7,182 bases of DNA from Firmicutes bacterium UBA4916 (GCA_002398845.1 DHBY01000036.1:1-7182), one strand, 5' to 3'. Counted from the first letter of the stretch, positions 1 to 5,224 are shown. Translations and numbers: made by a program. The notes: generated by a model from the sequence alone, not told the origin.

Positions 1-1
1 G

Positions 2-79
2 ACAACTTACTTGACAAACACCGACCAGGGACAGTTTTTTCTGCATCTCACAAAATTTACTGAAGAAGAAATAACTTAG
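2..79 (+). CDS. 3' end of an unidentified gene (partial)
   Basis: An open frame enters from the left edge and stops at TAG 77-79. The last 25 residues include DQGQFFLHLTKF and end in an acidic EEEIT tail. I do not recognise the family. Frame 1 is also open, but only to a TGA at 61-63, so the assignment rests on the more protein-like composition of frame 2. The next gene has its own promoter about 10 bases downstream, so this is probably a separate transcription unit with no visible terminator. Confidence 0.4.
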   Translation, partial: TTYLTNTDQGQFFLHLTKFTEEEIT

Positions 80-89
80 GTGATAGATC

Positions 90-118
90 TTGTCAAAGAT
101 AATTTTCAAAAATATATA
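90..118 (+). promoter_or_regulatory. Sigma-70-type promoter of the choloylglycine hydrolase gene
   Basis: A TTGTCA -35 box at 90-95 and a TATATA -10 box at 113-118 are separated by 17 bases. Transcription would start near 125, leaving a leader of about 16 bases that contains the ribosome binding site of the gene at 141. The region is very AT-rich, so the -10 call could be fortuitous. Confidence 0.45.
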
Positions 119-129
119 TTGTAACAATG

Positions 130-136
130 AGAGGGA
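130..136 (+). promoter_or_regulatory. Ribosome binding site fixing the hydrolase start at 141
   Basis: AGAGGGA lies just before ATG 141. It decides the start, because the same frame stays open upstream to a TTG at 90 that has no comparable site. The family also requires Cys directly after the initiator Met, which only the 141 start provides. Confidence 0.7.
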
Positions 137-140
137 TAGT

Positions 141-1079
141 ATGTGTACAGGTATAAAAATAAATTATGAAGATGGCTGTGTCATGGGAAGAACAATGGAT
201 TATGAAGTTCCTTTGGATTATAATGCAATCTATTTGCCAAAAAGTTATAATTTTTGCAATGATTTAATGAATAAGTCATTGTATTCAAAATATAAGACAT
301 TAGGGATATGTTTTGAAAACCGAGATCAACTGAAAGACGGTATAAATGAATATGGATTAATGGGAATTACCAATGTTTTTTCGGGATTCAATCTTTATGA
401 TAATAAAGTGAAGACGGAAAAAATTAATATTTCTAGTTTGAATTATTTTACATATGCACTTGCAAATTATAAATCCGTAGAGGAATTAATTCAAGACTTG
501 CCAAATATTTATATATCCACTAAAGATTATAGGGGAGAAAATGTAATATCACCAGATTTTCATTTTATGTTTGCCGATTCTACTAGGAGATGTATCGTCA
601 TTGAACCTAGAAAAGGAGAATTAATATATTATGAAAATCCATATGATGTGATGACAAATTCACCAGGTTTTAAATCTCATATTAGAAGACTGGAACAATT
701 TTTAGATTTAGATAATCTTAAAGATTTTAACTCTGCTAAAGATTTGCCAGGGGGTTATGATCCTATTTCTAGGTTTATTAAAGCCTTTTATCTAATTAAA
801 ATGAATATTAAACCCAATAATTATAAAGAAGCACTTTCATATTCTTATAGTATATTAGCTGCAATGGCTATGCCAAATGGATTTGTTAGAAACAAAAAAT
901 ATAATTACACTACTTATACTAGATATATTTGTTCTTATGATTCAAAACATAAATTATTAACTGTAAAATCTAATACTAATCCAATAGTTTATCAATTAGG
1001 ATTTGAAGACATAGAAGACAAGGATAAAAGGCAATCATTTTTCTTAGATACGGATTTTATTGTAGAAAAGTTAAAATAG
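141..1079 (+). CDS. Choloylglycine hydrolase family protein (bile salt hydrolase / penicillin V acylase type)
   Basis: This is an N-terminal-nucleophile hydrolase of linear amide bonds. Known members deconjugate bile salts or cleave penicillin V or acyl-homoserine lactones, and become active once the initiator Met is removed to expose Cys. Seen here: MCTG at the N-terminus (nucleophile Cys2), GRTMDYE with Arg17 and Asp20, a GITNV segment with Asn78, MTNSPGF with Asn173, and LPGGYDPISRF with Arg211. These match the catalytic set of the family in order and spacing. The 312 residues are close to the usual length of about 315-340. There is no signal peptide, so a cytoplasmic enzyme is expected. 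A promoter and a terminator flank it as a single-gene unit. The substrate cannot be decided from sequence alone: family membership is secure, bile salt activity is not. Confidence 0.93.
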   Translation: MCTGIKINYEDGCVMGRTMDYEVPLDYNAIYLPKSYNFCNDLMNKSLYSKYKTLGICFENRDQLKDGINEYGLMGITNVFSGFNLYDNKVKTEKINISSLNYFTYALANYKSVEELIQDLPNIYISTKDYRGENVISPDFHFMFADSTRRCIVIEPRKGELIYYENPYDVMTNSPGFKSHIRRLEQFLDLDNLKDFNSAKDLPGGYDPISRFIKAFYLIKMNIKPNNYKEALSYSYSILAAMAMPNGFVRNKKYNYTTYTRYICSYDSKHKLLTVKSNTNPIVYQLGFEDIEDKDKRQSFFLDTDFIVEKLK

Positions 1080-1087
1080 CAAGTATT

Positions 1088-1116
1088 AAAAAGCTCTTTT
1101 TTGAAAGGGCTTTTTT
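1088..1116 (+). terminator. Intrinsic terminator of the hydrolase gene
   Basis: A 12-pair stem, AAAAAGCTCTTT against AAAGGGCTTTTT with one G-U pair and a TTTG loop, runs into a T tract. It begins 8 bases after the stop codon at 1077-1079. Confidence 0.85.
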
Positions 1117-1192
1117 AATAAGATATACCAACTAAAATAGAACAAAAAGCTAGTAAAAAGGGAAAAGTATTAGTTGCATAGTTGTTAAATTA

Positions 1193-1460
1193 TGTGTCGC
1201 AGTTTTGTGGCAGATCCCGACATATTTATAAAGAACGCCATCTCCGATTCAAGATTCCTGAAGTATCACGACACGGGAAAAAATGGTTGCGAAAATCGCT
1301 ATCGCTAAAAAACGCAACCAAACGATTTTTTCCCTTAGCCGGATACTTCTAGGAATCTTTCATAAGTCGAGGCTTATCTTTATAAATATGTCTCTTGCCT
1401 TAAACCAATGTTTAAACATAAGTGTAAGGAAAACTTTATGCCGTTCCGTACTAAGACACA
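1193..1460. mobile_element. Large imperfect palindrome, MITE-like element
   Basis: Matching inverted segments nest around a centre near 1302: TGTGTC 1193-1198 with GACACA 1455-1460; GACATATTTATAAAGA 1219-1234 with its exact complement 1377-1392; AAGATTCCTGAAGTATC 1251-1267 with 1342-1359 (one extra base); GGGAAAAAAT 1275-1284 with 1325-1334; GGTTGCG 1285-1291 with 1313-1319. The right arm is longer than the left, with extra sequence between 1393 and 1454. No credible protein is encoded. The shape (short, non-coding, terminal inverted repeats, long hairpin) is that of a miniature inverted-repeat element. I see no clear target-site duplication and no transposase in the window. Part of the left arm recurs at 2115-2226. 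It could instead act as a long hairpin in RNA. Confidence 0.6.
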
Positions 1461-1461
1461 C

Positions 1462-1619
1462 TTTTAATAATAGATGCCATGGCTTAAAATTAAAAATAAA
1501 GCTTATTAAAACCCGAGCTACTAAGTAAATGGAATTTATTATTTAAATAAAATAGCAATCCTTCTATCTTTAACTAAAACACAATAAAACGCCCATTTTC
1601 CACCCGATTCTGCCTATGG
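1462..1619. repeat. Dispersed repeat module, copy A
   Basis: This non-coding stretch recurs at 3871-3994. Shared blocks include ATAATAGATGCCATGG, TTAAAATTAAAAATAAAG and ACTAAAACACAATAAAACGC. Copy A has 33 extra bases (about 1508-1540) bounded by TTATT on both sides, so copy B looks like the product of a deletion between the two TTATT repeats. It starts two bases after the palindrome ends, so both may be parts of one larger element (1193-1619). Function unknown. Confidence 0.75.
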
Positions 1620-1720
1620 GGAACATGCTATAATAATGACATAAGCATGAAGTGTAGTTAAATCAATGAGCTTGAATTTCTATCCTAATAAATAGTAGCA
1701 AATTTTATATAAATTCTACC

Positions 1721-1751
1721 TTGACTAGCCCCTAAGGGTATAGATTATAGT
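1721..1751 (+). promoter_or_regulatory. MerR-type promoter and operator
   Basis: A TTGACT -35 box (1721-1726) and a TATAGT -10 box (1746-1751) are separated by 19 bases, longer than the usual 17. A dyad, CTAGCCCCTAAGGGTATAG at 1725-1743 (arms CTAnnCCCT and AGGGnnTAG), fills the spacer. MerR regulators bind such a dyad and untwist an overlong spacer to activate transcription. The regulator gene follows directly, so self-regulation is the natural reading. The start of transcription would fall near 1758, almost on the ribosome binding site GGGAGG (1758-1763), giving a very short leader. Confidence 0.75.
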
Positions 1752-1771
1752 TAATGTGGGAGGTGTTTACT

Positions 1772-1999
1772 GTGAAGATAAATGAAGTATGTAATGTTAC
1801 TGGATTGACAAAAAAGGCTATTGACTACTACCAACAAAAGGAGATTATTGATCCTAAGTTTGATGAAAGTGGTTATTGGGAATTTAGTGAATCTGAGATT
1901 GAAAGATTAAAACAAGTAAGTGCATTTAGGTCATTAGGCTTATCGGTGGCTGAGATTAAAAAAATTTTAGATTCTAAGTTTTCTAAAGAAGAGTCTTAG
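1772..1999 (+). CDS. Small MerR-family DNA-binding regulator, only the DNA-binding domain
   Basis: The 75 residues form a MerR-type winged helix-turn-helix. The recognition region is INEVCNVTGLTKKAIDYYQQ (residues 3-22), followed by a wing with GYWEFSESEIERL and the helix FRSLGLSVAEIKKILD. The GTG start at 1772 is chosen because GGGAGG sits 8 bases before it. An in-frame ATG at 1754 lies upstream of that site and at or before the predicted transcript start. Most MerR proteins continue for 50-200 more residues with a dimerisation coil and effector domain. Here a TAG ends the protein after KFSKEES. Either this is a genuine one-domain member or the 3' half was lost; the repeat-bearing, stop-rich DNA downstream favours loss. 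No obvious target gene lies beside it other than itself. Confidence 0.8.
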   Translation: MKINEVCNVTGLTKKAIDYYQQKEIIDPKFDESGYWEFSESEIERLKQVSAFRSLGLSVAEIKKILDSKFSKEES

Positions 2000-2114
2000 G
2001 AAAAGTAGGGATATGGATAAGATTGTAAGCTGGTAAGTATCTTATGGGTTTATTGTATTAAGTAAAAGTAGCATGGAAACTGGAGAATGATTGGAATCCA
2101 TATTGTAAAATTTT

Positions 2115-2226
2115 GTGTCGTAATTACGTGTTATCATAACTATTGTGGTTGCTTCGACATATTTGTGAAGAACGCACCTCCGATTTAAGATTCGTGAATT
2201 ATCACGACACGGGGGAAAAATGGTGC
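2115..2226. repeat. Partial copy of the left arm of the palindromic element
   Basis: From TTGTGG at 2143 to about 2226 this matches 1205-1290 closely: CGACATATTT, AAGAACGC, CTCCGATT, AAGATTC and TATCACGACACGGG are shared. It is bounded by GTGTCG (2115-2120) and CGACAC (2205-2210), as at 1194-1199 and 1269-1274. Its own internal hairpin TCGTGA-ATTA-TCACGA is perfect, while the 1193 copy has one mismatch there. The right arm present at 1313-1460 is absent. A 66-codon minus-strand frame crosses it, which I treat as non-coding. The bases from 2000 to 2114 hold nothing recognisable. Confidence 0.75.
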
Positions 2227-2227
2227 A

Positions 2228-2288
2228 AAGGTAAGGGGACATTACCTAGGAAGATAGACCACCTTGCAGAGGTGTGTCCCCTAACCTT
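2228..2288. repeat. GGGGAC/GTCCCC hairpin
   Basis: AAGGTAAGGGGACA at 2228-2241 pairs with TGTCCCCTAACCTT at 2275-2288 with a single A-A mismatch. Inside the loop a smaller hairpin forms from CACCT (2260-2264) and AGGTG (2270-2274). No T tract follows, so it is a poor intrinsic terminator. It directly follows the partial element copy and may belong to it. Confidence 0.6.
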
Positions 2289-2322
2289 AGAAAAGTAGGA
2301 AAATAATATATGAAATTATGTT

Positions 2323-2351
2323 TTGAAATCTATCTTTTAGTGGGATATAAT
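2323..2351 (+). promoter_or_regulatory. Consensus promoter of the MazEF-like operon
   Basis: TTGAAA (2323-2328) and TATAAT (2346-2351) are separated by 17 bases, close to the ideal sigma-70/sigma-A arrangement. The predicted transcript starts near 2358. A GAGGGAGG ribosome binding site at 2383-2390 serves the TTG start at 2399. The DNA around the -10 is a run of alternating A and T, a possible autoregulation site, but no clean operator dyad can be named. Confidence 0.7.
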
Positions 2352-2398
2352 ATAAATATACTAGAAAATTGAATTATCTATAGAGGGAGGCTTTATAA

Positions 2399-2605
2399 TT
2401 GATTAATAGAGAAATATTAGCGAAAAAGATAGAGAAACTACCCCTTGACCTTTTAGAAGAAGTGGCTAATTATATTGATTATATAGAATTTAGGGAGGCA
2501 AAAGAAAATCCATTAAGAATACAAAGTATAACATTAGCAAGTGAAAAGAGCTTATCTAAGGATTGGTTAAAACCTGAGGAGGACGAAGCATGGAAACATT
2601 TGTAA
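2399..2605 (+). CDS. Antitoxin of a MazF/PemK-type toxin-antitoxin pair
   Basis: This is a 68-residue acidic protein. Residues 1-30 form a helix of the DUF2281-like type (KKIEKLPLDLLEEVANYIDY). The C-terminus SLSKDWLKPEEDEAWKHL resembles the tail of antitoxins that sit before MazF-like toxins, where such a segment docks into the toxin groove. The TTG start at 2399 is supported by GAGGGAGG 8 bases upstream; no ATG gives this reading frame. Its last 16 bases overlap the toxin start, typical of translational coupling in these pairs. The expected role is neutralising the neighbouring endoribonuclease and, as a complex, repressing the promoter at 2323. DNA binding by this antitoxin type is not evident from the sequence. 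Identification rests on context and the C-terminal tail. Confidence 0.82.
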   Translation: MINREILAKKIEKLPLDLLEEVANYIDYIEFREAKENPLRIQSITLASEKSLSKDWLKPEEDEAWKHL

Positions 2606-2931
2606 GGGGGGATGTGGTTGTAGTTCCATTCCCGTTTTCGGATCTATCTAATTCTAAAAAAAGGCCTGCCTTAGTTTTGACAAATTTAGAAGGAGATGAT
2701 TTAATATTATCTCAAATAACAAGCCAAAATATATTTGATTCTTATTCGATTAGTATAGAAACTGCTGATATTGAAAATGGCAGTCTAAACAGGGAAAGTA
2801 ATGTAAGGCCTAATAAAATATTTACTGCGGACAAAAATATAATACTTTATAAAATTGGAAATTTGAACGATGAAAAGATGGAAGAAGTTATAAACAGGGT
2901 AATTGAAATATTTACAGTACAAAAAGATTAG
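2590..2931 (+). CDS. MazF/PemK-family endoribonuclease toxin
   Basis: The 113 residues show the MazF/PemK fold signatures: RGDVVVVPFPFSDLS at residues 6-20, KKRPALVL at 23-30 with Arg25 in the position of the catalytic Arg of MazF, QITS at 42-45 carrying the Thr/Ser expected to assist cleavage, and a later RPNKIFT strand and IGNLN turn. Family members cut mRNA at short specific sequences and arrest growth. ATG 2590 lies inside the antitoxin gene and has GAGGAGG just upstream (2577-2583), so expression should be strong and coupled. Length is normal and all key residues are present, so the toxin looks functional. The cleavage sequence cannot be predicted. A terminator overlaps the stop codon, making a compact two-gene operon. 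Confidence 0.93.
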   Translation: METFVRGDVVVVPFPFSDLSNSKKRPALVLTNLEGDDLILSQITSQNIFDSYSISIETADIENGSLNRESNVRPNKIFTADKNIILYKIGNLNDEKMEEVINRVIEIFTVQKD

Positions 2932-2956
2932 CTACCACACTATAGCTAGTCTTTTT
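2921..2956 (+). terminator. Terminator overlapping the MazF stop codon
   Basis: AAAAAGATTAGCTA (2921-2934) pairs with TAGCTAGTCTTTTT (2943-2956) over 14 positions, with one U-G pair and an 8-base loop. It ends in five T. The TAG stop of the toxin gene is inside the left arm. The A and T runs on opposite sides would allow it to work in both directions. Confidence 0.8.
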
Positions 2957-3182
2957 ATATTTCAAAAACTCCTTTAGGAAAAGTAGATATAGAAAAATTA
3001 TTTAAAGAAATAATTATATCAGACATCGGTGGAGAATTAGATTTAACTTCATCCATATTTATTATAGATATGGATAAGGATGTATATTTCATCTATATGA
3101 TGATAGAGGACTGTATTTATTTGCCCCTAAAGAAGAATATTTATCAAATGTATGGAAGGAATTTTATAATAAAATTATATAA
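2950..3182 (+). pseudogene. Frameshifted, 5'-truncated DUF3885-like remnant
   Basis: The first segment (frame 1, from about 2965) reads KTPLGKVDIEKLFKEI, then GGELDLTSSIFIIDMDKDVYF. At 3088-3092 the reading frame must shift by one lost base to continue as HLYDDRGLYLFAPKEEYL and end in WKEFYNKII at TAA 3180-3182. The YDDRG motif followed by a helix ending in a Tyr/Trp-rich tail is characteristic of the C-terminal part of DUF3885 proteins, whose function is unknown. There is no start codon or ribosome binding site. The 5' part is missing and the remnant begins right after the MazF terminator, as if the toxin-antitoxin module replaced the upstream part of the gene. Decay is clear; the family name is a moderate-confidence call. 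Confidence 0.6.
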
Positions 3183-3251
3183 CGCTTCAAAGGTGATGGG
3201 AGGCAGCACTCTAAAATAATCTCCAATATATAATTTTAGGAGGAAATGGTT

Positions 3252-3869
3252 ATGGAAGAAAAATTAATAGATGCTGTTAAGGAATATTTGAAAAAAGAAT
3301 ATAATTGTCATTCAATAATATTATATGGTTCTTTTGCTAGTGGGGATTATACAGAAGAAAGTGATATAGATTTAGTATGTTTTTGCGATAACCCCAAAAA
3401 GGAAAATGATACGACAGTATTTGATAATAGGAGATTAGATGCTTGGATTTATAAAACGGAAATGATGGAAGAGTACACTCAATTTCTTCATGTTAAAGAT
3501 GGTAAAATAATTTTTGATGAAAGAGATTTATGTACTATTTTTCTTAATGAAATAAATGAGCAGTTTATAATTGGCCCCAAGCAATTAACATTGCAAGAAA
3601 AAGATTTTCTTAAAAGTTGGCTTAAAAAAATGTTACAAAGAGCAAAAAAGGGGGATATCGAGGGAAATTTCAGGTACCATTGGCTACTTACAGATTCATT
3701 GAAGATTTATTTTGACATTAAAGGTATGTGGTATTTGGGTCCCAAAAAATCTTTACGATGGCTTTATGAAAATAATAGGGAAGCATACTATTTATTCTAT
3801 AATGCATTGAGAATCAATGCTGATATTGCTGAAATAGAGAAATTAATTGAATATATAGTTGTGTCATAA
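3252..3869 (+). CDS. Nucleotidyltransferase (MNT/KNT fold) with helical HEPN-like C-terminal domain
   Basis: The protein has 205 residues. Residues 23-42 hold the polymerase-beta-type signature LYGSFASGDYTEESDIDL, with GS at 26-27 and metal-binding Asp38 and Asp40; a third acidic residue, Asp63, lies in RRLDAWIY. The catalytic set is therefore complete. From about residue 115 the protein is helical, with RAKKGDIEGNFRYHWLLTDS and GPKKSLRWLYEN. That is the layout of a HEPN/KNTase C-terminal substrate-binding domain. Relatives transfer nucleotides to aminoglycosides or to tRNA or proteins; the acceptor here is unknown. ATG 3252 is preferred over ATG 3246 because AGGAGG at 3238-3243 is 8 bases from the former but only 2 from the latter. 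No separate HEPN toxin gene is adjacent, so a classical MNT/HEPN pair is not indicated. Confidence 0.8.
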   Translation: MEEKLIDAVKEYLKKEYNCHSIILYGSFASGDYTEESDIDLVCFCDNPKKENDTTVFDNRRLDAWIYKTEMMEEYTQFLHVKDGKIIFDERDLCTIFLNEINEQFIIGPKQLTLQEKDFLKSWLKKMLQRAKKGDIEGNFRYHWLLTDSLKIYFDIKGMWYLGPKKSLRWLYENNREAYYLFYNALRINADIAEIEKLIEYIVVS

Positions 3870-3870
3870 A

Positions 3871-3994
3871 TTTTATAATAGATGCCATGGTTTAAAATTA
3901 AAAATAAAGTTTATTATTCAAATAAAATAACAATCCTTATATTTTTAACTAAAACACAATAAAACGCCCATTTCCCATTTGGCCCTGCCTTTGG
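3871..3994. repeat. Dispersed repeat module, copy B
   Basis: This is the second copy of the module at 1462-1619 in the same orientation. It shares GATGCCATGG, AAAATTAAAAATAAAG, AATAAAAT and ACTAAAACACAATAAAACGC, ending near CTGCCTTTGG. It lacks the 33 bases between two TTATT repeats of copy A. It begins just behind the TAA of the nucleotidyltransferase gene. The rest of the gap to 4100 shows no convincing promoter or terminator, although a stray TTGACA occurs at 4060-4065. Confidence 0.75.
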
Positions 3995-4100
3995 TGTAAT
4001 TGCTTCTTTGTTGGGTAACATTATTTTGGAAGGAATATAGTACCAGAACTGCAAGTATTTTGACATGTTGGAAACTATACTTTTTAAGGAGGCGTATTTT

Positions 4101-4733
4101 GTGAAAATCTTAGTAACGGGTTTTGACCCTTTTGGAGGGGAAGAGGTAAACCCTGCTTATGAAGCTGTCCAACTTCTCCCAGATAAAATATCTAGTAGTG
4201 ATATTATTAAAATTGAGATTCCCACAGTATTTTCAAAATCTGCTCTAGTTGTAGAAGAAGCTATAAAAAAATATAATCCAGATGTTGTGCTCAACATAGG
4301 GCAAGCAGGGGGACGTTCTAGTATTACAGTAGAAAAGGTTGCTATTAATTTTGTAGAAGCGAGGATTCCAGACAATGAAGGTGAACAACCTATAGACGAA
4401 AAATTACAGCAAGATGGGGAAACTGCATATTTTGCAACTATTCCAGTGAAGTCAATGGTAAAAAATATAAGGGATCATGGTATACCAGCTAATATTTCCT
4501 ATACTGCAGGTACCTATGTATGTAATAGTATTATGTATAATGTATTATATATGATCCATAAAAGATATACTAATATTCGTGCAGGTTTTATTCATGTTCC
4601 TTTTTCAACAAAGCAGGTGGTGGATAAACCAGAGGGCACTGCATCTATGTCAGTAGAAACTATTGTTAAAGCATTAGAGTATGCAATTGAAGTAATTGTT
4701 GAAAATAAGGAAACTATGGATACGACAATGTAG
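4101..4733 (+). CDS. pcp: Pyroglutamyl-peptidase I (pyrrolidone-carboxylate peptidase)
   Basis: This is a cytoplasmic cysteine peptidase of family C15 that removes N-terminal pyroglutamate from peptides. The N-terminus MKILVTGFDPFGGE is diagnostic. The catalytic triad is present: Glu78 in ITVEKVAINF, Cys141 in GTYVCNSIMYN and His165 in AGFIHVPF. The 210 residues compare with about 215 for the family. The GTG start at 4101 is chosen because AAGGAGG (4086-4092) lies 8 bases before it; the frame stays open upstream without a better start. The last residues ETMDTTM appear to be read through the start region of a decayed RelB-like antitoxin, whose own ATG (4716) is in the same frame. The original C-terminus may therefore have been slightly different. 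The core enzyme looks intact. Confidence 0.95.
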   Translation: MKILVTGFDPFGGEEVNPAYEAVQLLPDKISSSDIIKIEIPTVFSKSALVVEEAIKKYNPDVVLNIGQAGGRSSITVEKVAINFVEARIPDNEGEQPIDEKLQQDGETAYFATIPVKSMVKNIRDHGIPANISYTAGTYVCNSIMYNVLYMIHKRYTNIRAGFIHVPFSTKQVVDKPEGTASMSVETIVKALEYAIEVIVENKETMDTTM

Positions 4734-4950
4734 TGTTGGGCTTTTATCTAATAAGTTAAATATTTTAGAATATAATGAATATGCGAAATTACATGGAGTC
4801 CCATTATCAACTTTATTCAAAAAAACCCTTGAGGAAAAAATGGAAGATGAGCTTGATATGCAGGCTATAAAGGAATATGAAAAAAATCTTGAAAATGGGG
4901 ATACTGAAACCTTTACCCATGAAGAAGTCAAAAAAATACTCGATATATAA
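4716..4950 (+). pseudogene. Frameshifted RelB/DUF6290-type antitoxin
   Basis: The body reads EYAKLHGVPLSTLFKKTLEE and ends FTHEEVKKILDI, a close fit to clostridial RelB-like antitoxins that pair with RelE toxins. The family normally begins with a ribbon-helix-helix strand such as TISVRL. Here ATG 4716, with AAGGA at 4706-4710, starts M-D-T-T in the pcp frame. One extra base at about 4728-4731 then throws the rest (SVGLLSNKLNI onward) into another frame. In-frame translation of the body would need a TTG at 4696 that encodes an unrelated N-terminus. Two extra residues also disturb the strand-helix region. I read this as a non-functional antitoxin. Its stop at 4948-4950 sits 2 bases before the toxin ATG, as in an intact pair. 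Confidence 0.7.
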
Positions 4951-4952
4951 AT

Positions 4953-5159
4953 ATGGAATACCAAGTTTTATATACAAAAAAAGCAATAAAACAATTATTA
5001 AAAATAGACGTGAATCAAAGAAATATAATTTTGCATGGATAGAAAAGAATTTGGTAGGAATAGATAATCCTAAGATTCATGGGAGAGCCTTAAAAGGCAA
5101 TTTGAAAGATTATTGGAGATATGGATTGGAGAAACCCTATTGGGAAAGAAGTGTGGTAA
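4953..5159 (+). pseudogene. Decayed RelE-family toxin
   Basis: From ATG 4953 the frame reads MEYQVLYTKKAIKQLLKID and on to NIILHG, then stops at TAG 5040-5042. One base is missing near 5035. After shifting frame it continues WIEKNLVGIDNPKIHGRAL and then GNLKDYWRY, which is the RelE/ParE core. The expected YRIICEI-type strand and the following loop are absent. Only a short LE segment and KEVW-TAA (5145-5159, in yet another frame) resemble the family C-terminus, which implies an internal deletion of roughly 20 codons near 5118-5140. The toxin lacks its catalytic C-terminal half and must be inactive. Together with the broken antitoxin this is a dead toxin-antitoxin locus. Confidence 0.75.
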
Positions 5160-5224
5160 ACATAATGTATTTTTTAAATATAATTTGATAATGGAAAATA
5201 ATTAATTGTAAGAGAAGGACCTGA

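Noticed and set aside
1283..1528. 81-codon plus-strand open frame
   Set aside because: It lies across the right arm of the palindrome and repeat copy A, has no ribosome binding site, is strongly basic with no recognisable domain, and is explained by the repeats.
1624..1649. CATGCT/AGCATG inverted repeat around a TATAAT
   Set aside because: The arms are only 6 bases and no matching -35 box lies at 16-18 bases, so it is likely chance in AT-rich DNA.
1193..2226. CRISPR-like or tandem repeat array
   Set aside because: Repeat copies are only two, unequal, far apart and palindromic at different scales, with no regular spacers.
2042..2242. 66-codon minus-strand open frame
   Set aside because: It is the reverse reading of the one-armed element copy. 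The related sequence at 1193-1290 has stops in the corresponding frame, so coding is not conserved.
3183..3251. Possible riboswitch or structured leader before the nucleotidyltransferase
   Set aside because: The stretch contains GATGGGAGG and a TATAAT-like box, but I could not build a recognisable aptamer fold. The apparent -10 would start transcription inside the ribosome binding site.
4060..4081. TTGACA followed by TATACT upstream of pcp
   Set aside because: The spacing is only 10 bases, too short for a sigma-A promoter.
4157..4375. 72-codon minus-strand open frame
   Set aside because: It is fully contained in pcp on the opposite strand, and the Pcp protein match is unambiguous.
4674..4964. 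96-codon minus-strand open frame
   Set aside because: It lies antisense to the RelB-like remnant and is rich in Ser and Phe, as expected from antisense AT-rich coding DNA. It has no family signature.
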